DNA of 64,000 bases. Source: Watersipora subatra. Lineage: Eukaryota > Bryozoa > Gymnolaemata > Cheilostomatida > Watersiporidae. This document shows, in pieces, positions 12,520 to 25,400 of this stretch. The translations under genes and the position numbers were made by a program. The notes under the pieces are model-generated. The model worked only from the letters and a program-made list of their open reading frames with translations. It searched no databases and was not told where the DNA came from. How positions within the stretch are numbered: position 1 is the stretch's first letter; every line of letters begins with the position of its first letter. The stretch spans positions 868,001 through 932,000 of the forward strand of contig NC_088711.1 of the NCBI RefSeq assembly GCF_963576615.1. The letters are read 5' to 3'.

Positions 12520-12740
12520 GCCTATGTATACAGTCTACACGACGTGTCGAGGACGCCGTGAGCACACTATGGCTTAGACTCGGACATGGATATATAAAGA
12601 TGTATATCTCACGGAGATACGCGTTCGCTTGAACAATCAATGAGGCAGAGGTGACAACTTCCACTTTGAGTTTTAGAGTTCTTATAATTACCGTTTATAT
12701 GCTTCATTGTATCCAACAGATTGTGCTGAGCCTAAGTTAG

Positions 12741-13960
12741 GTGTTCTGTCATGCAACCTGCTGGATCCAACAAGGAGGAGCTGAAACCATTGATATACAG
12801 ACCCCACATGGGGGCTGTATATCATTGCTGAAACCAACTCATACTCTGTTGACACCAACAGGTGGGGGCCAATTCAAGTGCCTGTGGGTATTGCGGGCTA
12901 TTGTAGAGGTTATAACAACAGTAGGAAAATGGATCACCGGAGAAAGTTTTTAGAGCTACGAGCTGTGCCAAGCAAATCAATTCTGCACTGGATGAATATG
13001 AGATTAGAAGAAGTGAGATTTTTTTATGATGATCTAGACATAAAAAGTGTTCCATACACAATCTGAGTGGCCAGCTAGCAAAGTTCAAACTGAACTCGGA
13101 GTTGATGCATCGGTTATGAAAACGCCAGAGCTTGTGGCGCGTGTATCAAAACTCGCTTCAGCTAAGTAAGGCCTTCGCACTCCAGGCAATCGTATCATCG
13201 CCTGTGTGTGTGTACATTGACAACATGTCTCAAACATTGTTCAGCATATACAGCGGAGACAATGTATGTTGTCACACATCAACAGATCAACTTGCTAAGC
13301 TGGGAAGCTTGCACAAGCCTAAAGCTATTGGCATGCAATGTGCTACATGTTAAAGATAACCAAACTTCAACCTATCAACAATACCCTGCAGTTTTTAAGG
13401 GCTGAGGTTCGTCAATGACTACTCTTATGAAATTGGTCTCAATGATTGATACAATACTGTACATTTATACAGCCTGCTCAGTGCCACAACCTTTACTACC
13501 CAAAGTCAAGGACAAACTTAATGAAATGGTGGCAATACGCGTTATATCTACTGTGAAAGAAGCTGCAGAGGGGTGCAGGGGAACAGCAGCTGTATGTAAA
13601 CCTGATGAATCAATACTTATCCTATATGTGGAGTTGTCTCATCTACATCACTCTGTCAGATGAGAGATACACCCAACTGCTTGTGTGGATCAGTTTCGCC
13701 CAGCTTGGAGAGAGAAAATATTCTCCCATAATTATTCTAACTCTGGCCACCACTAACGCAACCTCATGGAACAACCGCGAAATTTACCACATTTTTCACC
13801 CTATCTGGCAGAGATGCATTCAAATGATTACGCTTTGGAATTTCAAAAACACCATAGGTGTTTCAATGGTAGGCTATGTGAATGAACGGCTTAGCAGTTT
13901 TGATAGTGTTATCGCACATACGGATGAGACTCTGGACACTTGTTCCTACTGGTGAGCTCT
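12741..13960 (+). pseudogene. Decayed Ty3/gypsy-type retrotransposon pol fragment
   Basis: Reverse-transcriptase-like words can be read on the plus strand in shifting frames. About 13480-13600 gives VPQPLLPKVKDKLNEM followed by a VISxVxE-like stretch, typical of the start of a Ty3/gypsy RT. About 13760-13860 gives TTFFTLSGRDAFK, the usual finger/palm region, followed by LRFGIS. Stop codons and frameshifts separate the pieces, and no LTRs, integrase or RNase H were seen. It is a dead fragment in the NDUFA13/ALYREF intergenic region. The assignment comes from recognising the motif order, not from a search. Confidence 0.7.
12791..12824. repeat. 34-bp imperfect palindrome
   Basis: TGATATACAG, then CCCC, a short loop, GGGG and CTGTATATCA. 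It is bracketed by a direct repeat GCTGAAACCA (12779 and 12827). It may be a small insertion in the dead pol fragment. Confidence 0.8.
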
Positions 13961-16237
13961 TTGACAACGTCCGAAACAAGTTCTTGTGTGTGTAGCCCGG
14001 CATGACTCACACTAAAAATAAATGCCTTTTTAGACAAACCAATGTCAAGTTCTTAAACCAGTGTATGGTGTTAAATACTTTGGAGTTGCCTTACCTAAAG
14101 CAATGTGCACATTGTTTCTGATGCATGACATTTTAAAGATAATTTGTTGATCTAGGAAAGACATTTCAAGAGTAATGACACTTTTCCATTTCTAATAGAA
14201 TGTTCTATGAATAGACTCTTATTACCAAATGTTCCATGACCAAACACTACACTACTGAATCTTAGTTTTAGACCACTCTGGAGCTTAACAAATTAACATT
14301 GAGAAAAAGATACTTGTTATATGTATATGCATCGTACTATCTCACTCTCTTTCGCAGAAATCACGCATAAAGATTTTAACCATATAAAATATTAAAATAA
14401 GGGTTTGCCTAAATGCTTAGTGGAAGACTACGTAGTAAACTTGTTGTAGGGACAATTCAGCAGAAGCAGATACAAAAAAGGAGCAATACCTACAGCATGG
14501 AACATACATGAAAGAACATGCAATGCTGCAACGAATAAAACATGTGATACACCAGAGGACCATCAGGAGAAACAGTCCTAGAATCACCGACAGATTAGAA
14601 ACTTTCGGTGGAAGGAATGCATCAGAGAAAATCCTTCAATCAGCCAGCTAGGAGAACAGCGAAAAAAAATTAGAGGCGATGACACGAATACAGCTCTGCC
14701 AATCGCTACTAGTGACGACCAAAATAACAGGAGTAATCTTCATTTGCAACCAGTACATTTCCATGATGTACTCAAGAAAAGTCCATTAAAATACCAACCC
14801 TGTACAACGTAAAGAACAGAACCTGAGCATCTAAACACTGCTTTACTCTATTGCTATAAAATTTTGTTAGTTGTGTATTTGAATTGTTTAACATATAGAT
14901 TAAAGAAGTATCCTTTGCTGGTGAATATCAGTTGTGCTCAACACCTTCACTAACGTCTAAACCAGTAATAATCAAATCAGTTCATACAACCTAAGCCAAA
15001 GTGCACAAACTAATCATTGTCAATATAGAACACGATGACAAAGCAAATTCAAGACTGATGTATGTGCGAAGGCCAATTAATTGTGTGTAGTATAAGTTTT
15101 TTTTCAGGCCACACAACAAAATATATTGGAGCTAAATTAAATGCTCCACTTGCCAATTTTTTTCAGTTAGTGTTGTAACATAATGTAATCATGTCACATA
15201 TGCATCAACTATAGCATTTTTTGCAACAGCCGGAACTGATTTGAAGTGTGATATGGGTTTTGTTTAGGTAGCAGCCTACTTTCTCACCGTTTTAAAGAGT
15301 CAACACCATTAATGGCGACTTAAATGTTTTCAACTTAGTTATCCATCATACAGTTTGTTCTAGGAACTCCCAAAGATTTCAAGGTCGCCATAAACAGAGA
15401 ACGTTTGCATTATCTCAGCACGGAGTTTAGCACTTTCACCTTTCACCTAACAAACAGTAAAAATTGCTAGCAGACAGCAGTAGAGTGAAATAGTCGTAGA
15501 GAACAAGCGGTACATTGTTTTGGTCGTCTCCAGAAGGCCGAGTTTGGACATTGGCTATACACATGTGTCAAGGATCCGTGTGACATAAAACATTTGGAAC
15601 ACGGAGTATTGACACAACAGAAAGCTATGGCTCCATTGAATGTCTCAAAATATAGAACATTACAGCATAAAATAAAGACTAAAATAATGCACAGCATCAG
15701 TGCATAAATAAAACAGCTGTATATCCAACTTTTTACTTTTAGTCTACCTATTAACCAGACTCAAGTCTTTTCATCCTTCCAGCTTAAAGGAAAAACGCGA
15801 TTTTTTATGCCATACCTATAATCGTCATTTTGTCAAGATGAGATAACTCTTATGCGACGCACAGTTCCCAGTATCGAGTTATGACGTTAATGATAGATAC
15901 TGCGTTACAGCGCCCATCTTCATATTAGCTAGTCTTGCATTACAGGTCACCTATGCTAGTGCCTATAAGGATTTGTGAGTTAAATTCTCAAGCTCCTTAA
16001 ATGTATCATGTTTGTAATCAAGGGGATAACGACGCCTTGATAATAGCATTTACTAAGTGACCCAAATTTGTCTCGTCTAACATACTCATAGAAATGGATG
16101 AACAGTATGTATGAAAAACTGTGCAAGCACATGCCATATTATAGTTCAGTTGGTGTTGGAATAATCAGAGATGAGAAGTTTTATGATAAATATGCAACTA
16201 AATAAAGCATTAGCAACCATAAGTAGAGATCCTAATT
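13961..16237. other. Intergenic, no gene recognised
   Basis: About 2.3 kb of AT-rich sequence between the retrotransposon fragment and the ALYREF 3' end. Short open frames are present, but none has splice context or motif support. No tandem array is visible. Confidence 0.6.
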
Positions 16238-16243
16238 TTTATT
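16238..16243 (-). terminator. Poly(A) signal of ALYREF
   Basis: AATAAA on the minus strand, 207 bp after the ALYREF stop codon (16452-16450) and the first canonical hexamer on that side. Confidence 0.6.
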
Positions 16244-16449
16244 CTTAACTATGACCCAGTTGAATACAGCATTATTTATACATTATTTACATAATAGAAT
16301 ATCTTTTGAGTCAAAAAACAGCAGAAAAGCCGATTCCAACCACTTAACTAAAATTGCAGCAACAACGGCGCAAACGTTGAAGATGTATTTGGACAGGTTT
16401 GTTCTGAGCCCAATAGAGTTAGTTGAGTCCTCACATAGCCTTTGGGAAG

Positions 16450-19400
16450 CTAGGCAGTGTCCATCTATTAATAGAATAAACAGGTGGTTTGCTAGTGCTA
16501 GAAATCTATTACAATCAAACAGCATCATAGATTTGTACAACAGACGGAGTATATAACTAACCTTGTTTCTATAAGCATCCAGCTCGGCATCAAGAGTGTC
16601 AGCGCTGGGTGGAGGTCCACGTGACCTTCCACCTCTACCGCCCCGACCACCTCTGCCCCTTCCACCTGAACCTCTACCCCGTCTACAAGCAGTGGAATAT
16701 CTTACAGATAACGGTTCAGTGCGACACCAGACAACAGACTAATCAGTCACATCAGTATAATACAATATACAGTGAAACATGGATAACTCGCCCACGGATA
16801 GCTCAAACACATGGTTAATTCGAACGGTTTCTTTGGTCCGTTCCCACGTAATGATAAATTGCTATAGATAACTCGAACTCAACACTGTTAATTCGAACTG
16901 TTTTTTTGCCCAACGGCTACCGAAACGGTTGTTATCGCTTTAGAAAATTACTTTATTCCAAGCCATAGAGGTAAACCGCAACTTTTCGTAATTCATAAGC
17001 GTCGTTATTACCACCATCGGCAAAATATTTTTGTCAACGACTTTTCTAAAGGTTTGGTGAAGTTTGATTTATACCAAACATCCGCTTACATTTGCGATAT
17101 TATATTAGCGATCGCCTTTCGGAAGCAAGGTAAAGTGAGGTAATCTTAGCATAAACTTCAAGAAAAATCGGCAAAATTGATCGTGGGTCAAACGCTCAAA
17201 AGAAAAAGATGTCTTTTCTTTTGAGCATTTCAACAACGATCAAGTTTTGCCAATGTCAATCTAAAAAACGTCCTGGCAATAACATCACCTCAAACAACAA
17301 ACCAATCCCAAGTGATAGAAAAATCTCTATACTTTTTGATAAAAACGTTTTAAACTTTACATTAGAAGCATTTAATTTGAAACAAGCCATTTGTGCTTTT
17401 GATTTATATTATAGTTTGAATATGTACATGTATCTACTAATAAATAAGTAAATACATGGACTTGTGACAGTGCTCTGATAACTTGACCGCTCTGATAATT
17501 CAAACACTTTTGCTCAGTCCCGTGAAGTTCGAGTTATCCATGTTTGACTGTAGTTTGTCCGATTCACAACTACAGTAGATGCTCCTACAACTTATACCTT
17601 CTATAACAAATTCCAGATAACGTAAAAAATTTATGAAAAGTTTTTGCTTCCTACTACGTAAAAAATTCCACATAACAAAAAGTCGGGAGTTTTCAAATTC
17701 TATTTCAATGTTAGTTTATCTTGCCGCACTTGCGGAAGAAAAAACGCCACGCGTATACCGCATTTATAACTTTCGCGACGTTCTAGTTTGTCATATAGAC
17801 TTAAATGTGTCGACGAAAAGGAAAATAGGATAGCTGCGCAATTGTTCATAAATACTAAGGCGATCGATAAGTGCATGTATTACATCGTAGAACCACATTT
17901 ATAATAAGAATATTTTGTTGTTTTGCCTTATTGTACACGTGCAAAATATTTGTTATTAGTTTTACTTTGCAGAATAGAATTTGCTGTAAAGAAAAAATGA
18001 GAAAATCGTTGTAAAGAATGTCAAAAATGTGCAGTCCTCATCAAATTGCTGTAAAATTATCACAATTAGTCTATAAAACCAGTGAGATTGCGTAATTGTA
18101 AGGGTGGGGTGTATTTAAAATTTAAATGCATACAGATATATTTTACAGCAGTTTTCTATGTTAATTTTTGAAAAAAAAATTATGAAAAACATCTCAATTC
18201 CAAAACCATGCAGGTTGATCAAGTGCAAGGTTTGGACATTTTCCTGATGTCTGGACTTAAGCCAAAGGATACAGTTTCAAGATTCTGTATCTGACAAAAT
18301 CAAAGTGATCAATACTGAGACAATTTATAGCTCATTACATAGGGTATTTACATTGAGCTAAGTTTTAACACTTTTAAGCCGGGGCCTAAGATAGCTAGGA
18401 AATATGTCTTTCAACCTGATCCTATACCGAGTAAATTTCGTTGCATAGTTTCGCTTTGTTTTTACGTCCTTCCAGTTTAATGAGGAAGACAAAATTTGGG
18501 TGACTTTCTGTGGTATAGGATTTCAGTACAATTCCTAAGTTTCAAATCGATAGAACTCTTGAGATATATGTTATAAAAGCATAGGTTCTTGAGATATAAG
18601 CGCTTCTATCCAAACAAGAAATGAAGAATGGGCTGTCAACAAATAGCAAGTTCTTACAGCACTTTCGTACCTCTAGTTTACGGAGAATTACGAAAATTTG
18701 ATCGCCTGTAGAGGAAACGTAACAGACCGAGAAATGAAAAATGGCTGCCGTTAGAACATTTAGTTCTTTTTGCACTCGCGGTTTACAAAGGATTAATAAA
18801 CTTCAATTGCTTCAAGTGCAGTAATTATTTTCAGCACGATATCTGTTTCAAGTTGATTAGACTGTTAGTTATGAAGATATTAGTTATGAAGATATTATTC
18901 ATGAAGATATTGTGGAAGTAGTGAAGGCATTTCTAACTGACACAGAAATGATAAATAGCTGTCATGAGAACATTAGTTTCTACTGACATACTGATTGGAA
19001 TCATTTTAATGGAGATAAAAACTAGGCAAGCTAATTAAATAATAAAACTAGTTTCTCTTCAGCAACAAGAACTTCAAACTGATATATAACGATATACATA
19101 CTTTACTAGACTCTGGCTATACCAACTATTTTCCTTTAGTTACCTCTAAAACATGATCTTTCAAAGTGTGAACAAAAAGTTATTGACTATATATTCAATT
19201 TCTGTTTTTTGATTGAGTTCCACAAGCTTGGAACTTCAATATGATATTCAATTCAAAAATATTTCTACCCTATGTACATTCAAAGTCGATTGAAAGTTGT
19301 TAATACGGTATAGGATCAGGCGGTCTTGTTTGTATATACAAGGTTAGGCTTGTATTGTATTGTTTGTACTACTTGTTTGTATATACAAGGTTAGGCTTGT

Positions 19401-22400
19401 ATTGTATTGTTTGTACTACTTGTTTGTATATACAAGGTTAGGCTTGTATTGTTTGTACTACTTGTTTGTATATACAAGGTTAGGCTTGTATTGTTTGTAT
19501 TGTTTGTACTACTTGTTTGTATATACAAGGTTAGGCTTGTATTGTTTGTACTACTTGTTTGTATATACAAGGTTAGGCTTGTATTGTTTGTACTACTTGT
19601 TTGTATATACAAGGTTAGGCTTGTATTGTTTGTACTACTTGTTTGTATATACAAGGTTAGGCTTGTATTGTTTGTATTGTTTGTACTACTTGTTTGTATA
19701 TACAAGGTTAGGCTTGTATTGTTTGTACTACTTGTTTGTATATACAAGGTTAGGCTTGTATTGTTTGTACTACTTGTTTGTATATACAAGGTTAGGCTTG
19801 TATTGTTTGTACTACTTGTTTGTATATACAAGGTTAGGCTTTAAATTATTAATGCACGATGGTGGCAGCATTTCAAATTGTGGTCAATATAAGGATGCTT
19901 TTGTATTTTTTCACCCATATTAAGGCCATTGTACATAACATCTATTGGAAACTGTAGTGATCTCTGACTGCATGGTTCGAGATAAAACCGTAAGACAAAT
20001 ATAGGTTCGTAAAACCTATATTTGAATGCAACTTATTTTTGACCGCCATTATTTGACTTTCTTAAATGTTGACTAGCAACAAAATTCACTTTACAGTTAT
20101 TTGGTATCAAAAGGTTCCCTATGTCTTACTCTGTTGGGTTGTAGGTGCAAGATATGTGGAAATGTGATTACGAGCTCTTAAAAGCTCAATAACGAACAGT
20201 TAATCGCAGCCATCCCGAAAACGCCGTAGTTTGGAATCCCTCTCCAAACCAGGTTCAAATGGGACGTACGTAGTTGAATATGATGTGCTTCTGTTTACAC
20301 TTTCATGCAACCTTATTCGTCGAAATATTTTCACAAATATACTTCACGCAATCAATAAAACCATGTCTATTGTCTTTACGCGTCTATTTCACCATTATTG
20401 TAATGCTGTCACTTTGAGCACTGATATCTCAAAACCTAGTCTAATAATTGGTTTATTTTGTTAACATTAGCTCGAAGGAGTGCATATCATCCTCTGATAA
20501 ACATGATGAGATTGTTGGTCACATGTAATAGTTGAAAAAATGCTGCAGAAATTGTTTGTGCCATTTGGCAGGAAGTAAGGGTCCCATGATTAGTCTTACT
20601 GATGATCATGTAACCCATACTGGTAAAAACATGTTTGGATGCTAATGTAGACTAACTCAGCTGTGAAGAAGAGGAATCGCGGTCGAAAGACTCAGTGGAA
20701 GGTATTGAACAGCCAGAATATGAAATGGTTCCAAATCGGAACAACAATCATAACATAACTGGTCGAGCAAATGATGCTACTATTTTTGTTTCAAAAATGT
20801 TAATTGTTGTCTTACAATGTTAATTTTTGTTTCTGAATGTATTATAAATATGGTTTTTTTATGTCATTTGTTCCTGAATATATATTTGTAGCATTTGATA
20901 GATTATTATTATATACCTTATAAATTTGCAGTTTTGTAGCTTATTATTTGCTAGCATCATTGTGGTAATCTGAATCGGCTTACAATGGATTGACGCTCAT
21001 AACCCTCTTCTATGTCACATAAAAAGCCTGTTTCGGCTGCCAACTGTAGCAAACATATTAACAAACGTTTATGCAACGTTGTTAAATTCAGTGCACCCTC
21101 GGGTTACGATGTACCTGTTATACAATTTTTTCGCATTAGGAACTAAAACACGATGACTTTGTCTTTACTATATGAATTTTACTGCGCATACGAATTTGTT
21201 TTTAAACTTAATCATGAAGGCAGCATATAGAGAATCTTTACTTTTACCCCTGCACTAAAATATGAAACAACCAGCACCTTTCCTGACTTTTTGCACGGAT
21301 TTCTGCATGAAGTATTACGTAAGCAATAATAAAAATGCAGAGTCAGCAGCATTTGAAAGCGTATCAAATAAAAGGCTGACCGAAGCAGAAACAATTAACA
21401 CTGGTTTTGACATAAATACAACTACAAAACAGTTTTCAGTGCACAAAGATAGCGAAATTCAACTTTCAACACCACTTCCAAGCAAGAACAAAAAGGGAGA
21501 CTGTGAAGTACTCCCATTTCGATATTATAATCTGTGCCAAAAAAATCTAGACATTTTTCTCTCCTGACTTGCACCGTTACTACTGCCTGTTTTTTTTGTA
21601 AAAGAGTAGAGCAAACAAAACGTTACCGCTTTCAACTTTTTAGTAAAATGTTCCACAAAACACAATGGTCATCATTTTGCACATGAAATTTATGGGAATG
21701 AAGCTATTGCAACCAAGATGAATATATTTTTTTGCATCAAGAAACTGTACAGCAGATAAATGTGAAGATGAAAGCAAAAAATCTGACAAAAATTGCGTAA
21801 GTGTTCTCAGCGGAACAACTCTCCATTATATCTGTTGTTTAACCCATTCATTACTAATTAGCTATCGGTTGACTGTCCCCCAAGCCTAATTTATTTTTCA
21901 GTATCCTTATAATTAAAATGGAGCTGCACGAAATTGAGTATAATTGGAGTACTTTTTAAAATTATGTAGATTTGTTTTTTGCAGCTTAAAGGAAATATTC
22001 CAGACTATAATTTGATATGAATATCTGTGTACCTTTACAATTTTTACTAACCACAATTTGCAGTACTTCCGTGAAAAATCTTTTTGATCAAAGTGAATGT
22101 CTATGTTTCAATGCAGCTCACAAGCAGATTTTGGGTACTGACATTGTTGGATTATGTTAAATTGATAGGAAGCTTTATCAGCAGCAAATCAAAAAAAATA
22201 TTTCTCAACTCCAAGCAATAGCACAGGTGTTACGAGCTTCTAACCAACACCATGTCACAACACTACCAAACACCATGTGCTTATTATTGTTCCAATATAG
22301 TCTTGCCTTTGCCTAAAGCCTTTGGAGGACGACATGACGGTAAATTATAGATGTGGCACTCTGAGAAAACATTCAGAAAGCAGAAACAAGCTACAAACCA

Positions 22401-25400
22401 AATTCCCAAATTTATCTAGATACATTTTTATTTCAGATTTTTCATATTGCAAAAACGATCGTTTTATTTCTCAAAATGGCTGATTTTTTGCTGCTAACAA
22501 AAAGCAATTTATTTTAGCTTGCTGTTGGTATAAAAATTAAACAAAAAAGGCATGAATGTAACCAGAAATCGAGTTATAAAAACGTTCGCGTGGCGACATA
22601 ATAGTCGCTCTGCCCATTAGCGTCAGTATCACAAAACGAAAATTATGTTGATATGCCTGCAAAAGAGTTAATTACAATGTTAAAATCATGTGTAGCATAA
22701 AAAAAAATCCATCTCTTACACAGTTAGAATATAGTTTGTTTGAAAATCACAACCAAAATTTCGGTTCTTTTTTCGTTTGTTTACCGGTTTAATTCTATAC
22801 AGTGCCACGTAAAACTTACCGCCTTCCATGACAATGTTCTAATTTTCTTCTTGAACATTACTTTTGTTGCCATTTTCTTCACCTGAGCTGATTACCACAT
22901 CTAATTCACTTAAGAAGTTTGCCAATGTCCAGATAAACTTTTTCCAAAACGGCAATCAACAAACTTTCAGAACAGTTTACATCTATCGCGTAATTTGTTA
23001 GTCAAAGATCTTTTGTCCAATTACATGTTGGGTATCAAAATGATGCTCTTAAACTTCGTTTGGTGAATTAATAAAACCGATGTAGCTAAAAGGCTAAGCA
23101 ATAAAGCGACTCAAAATTTGTCCCGAAACACTCGGGATCAGGCCACAAGAAAACAGAACTCATCCCGAAATATTCGGGAACAGGCCTGAAAGGGTTAATG
23201 ACTTACTGTTTAATGCTTATTAATGGAAGTGTAAGTAGTAAAAAGATTAATTCAATCTCATATACAAGGACAATACTATTTCGACATAGACAAGGCCAAC
23301 ATACGGTGATCTGGCAGCGAATCCACCCCTGCGAGGTGCTCCTAGTCTGCGGTTAGCTGGAACCTGAGCTGAAGTGCTGGCGACAGCCCCAACCAAATTG
23401 ATGCTCATAGCTCTGCCTACAATGTATGCGCTTGTGATATAGTGGTGAAATTTTGACAGTATCACCCAATAATCTGGCGTAAGCTAGCAATGATGGCTTT
23501 ACTACATTTTACCCATACTGTTGCTGAGGACGTCCAACTGTGCGACCACCATTTACTTTATAACCCTAGCTAAGATTGCTGAACGATTAGAGAAAAAATG
23601 CACCAGAATGAGACAGCTTCTATCAAGCGACAGAGAACTCAAGTTGTTCCTGAGAGAGCAAGCGTTGGTCCAGCGCATGAGCATGTCTAGCCGCAAGTCC
23701 TGCCACAGAGGAACAGCCACACCTCCTCAAGGATGCTCGAGAGCACAACAGGGGAACCAGTATAGTAGAAAATTATAAAAGCAGACTGTGGAGCGTTGTT
23801 CCAGCCATCTCCCAGTATCTGCGATGGAGGCTTCTCACCATCAAGCGGTACACCATTGTACTGCTTCATAGCCTTAACGGCATCACTGTGCCGCTCGTAC
23901 CACACCTCAGCTGTGCCAAGTGAGCGACCAGATTTGTCATAATGGACTGCAGCCTTCTTCATTGCTCCAAATTCAGCAAACAACTCCTACAAACCAAAAA
24001 ATAAGTAAATAACACAGACTGAAGCAATGTTTTGCGTACATATACAGCACGCCCTCGGGTTACAATGTCCATTAAACGATTTTTTCGTCTTACGAAGGGA
24101 ACATGATGATTTTTCATCCTCAGCACACACATCTTAATTCGCCATACAAATTCGACAAAAATTTCTCTCGAAATTCCAAATTTGGCAGTCGGTGCGCTTA
24201 TGTCGAAATGACAAAGATGCCGATATGCTGTTCGCGGAACACTTCACAACGTCTGAAAGAGATACGATGACCGACTTCTCTAAGCTCGGCATTCTTCACG
24301 TGAAAAAGGTAATTCACATTACAGTTATTTGGTATCAAAAGATTCACCATGTCTTACTCTGTTGTGTTGTAGGTGCCAAATATGTGGAAATGTGATTACA
24401 AGCTCTTACAAGCTCAAAAACGAAAAGCCGCCGTAGATTAGAATATCTTTATTTCGATGACGTATCCACGAAATTTGGTTATTGTCTTGTCACGTATGTT
24501 CTCACGTGAATTGTAAGGCCATACAAAGCTCAATATAAAACTTATCGTAGTACTAGTTTATGACAAACACTCGGGTTTTACCGAAGACCCCATATCAAAT
24601 ATAGATGCTCGCTACTTTACAGTTTTGGTTCGGCCTGGTCTAATTGGCACGTCGTAATCTGATCATGTGATACAATACTTCGCAAATAATTTTTGCAGCA
24701 CTTTTCGATTATCACAGGTGACCAACAGGCTCGTTATGATTATCAGACAATGATATGTACTCCTTCGAGGTAAGGTTAAAATGTTTAATGAATTTTTACG
24801 GTAAGTTATAAGATATCACTGCTAAAAGTGACAGCATTACGATGACGATAAAACTGACGAGTAAGAACAGTAGACATAGTTTTATTTAATGCGTGAAGTA
24901 TATTTGTGAAAATATTTCGACGAATAAGATCGCATGAAAGTGTAAACAGAAACCAGCTTGTAATCACCTTTCCACATATTTTGCACCTACATCACAACAG
25001 AGTAAGACATGGTGAATCTTTTCATATCAAATAACTGTAATGTGAATTTTGTTGCAAGTCAACCTTTATCGTAGTTTCTAGGTAAATCAGCCATGCTGAT
25101 TCCGATTTTGTACTCAAAATAAATATTGGTCCACTAACCTTCAAAGTCATTTAAGCTTTTTTAAAGCGTTTCAATAACCGTTTCGAAAACAACACTATTG
25201 GCATTACAAGCTCCACCCATAAGTATGTGACGAAACCTAGCTTTTTCAGGGACGGAAGTTAGGAATGTTTAGCCCGATTTAGAAGAATAGAGATGGGTGT
25301 CTTAAAACCCAACATTATCTAAATCCAGCCTGTAAAATAATCGCAGTCTTTTATGAAAGGTATATAAACTATTTAAAATTGCTCGTAGCTGGTTTAAATA

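Noticed and set aside
15771..15782. Alternative ALYREF last exon giving LEG
   Set aside because: It has an acceptor and compatible phase, but the exon at 16464-16450 is nearer, gives MDTA like the known MDTS end, and precedes a poly(A) signal.
19360..19923. Hydrophobic 187-codon repeat protein ([14 protein letters not shown])
   Set aside because: It is produced by the 42-bp minisatellite; several frames on both strands are open, and it is in an ALYREF intron.
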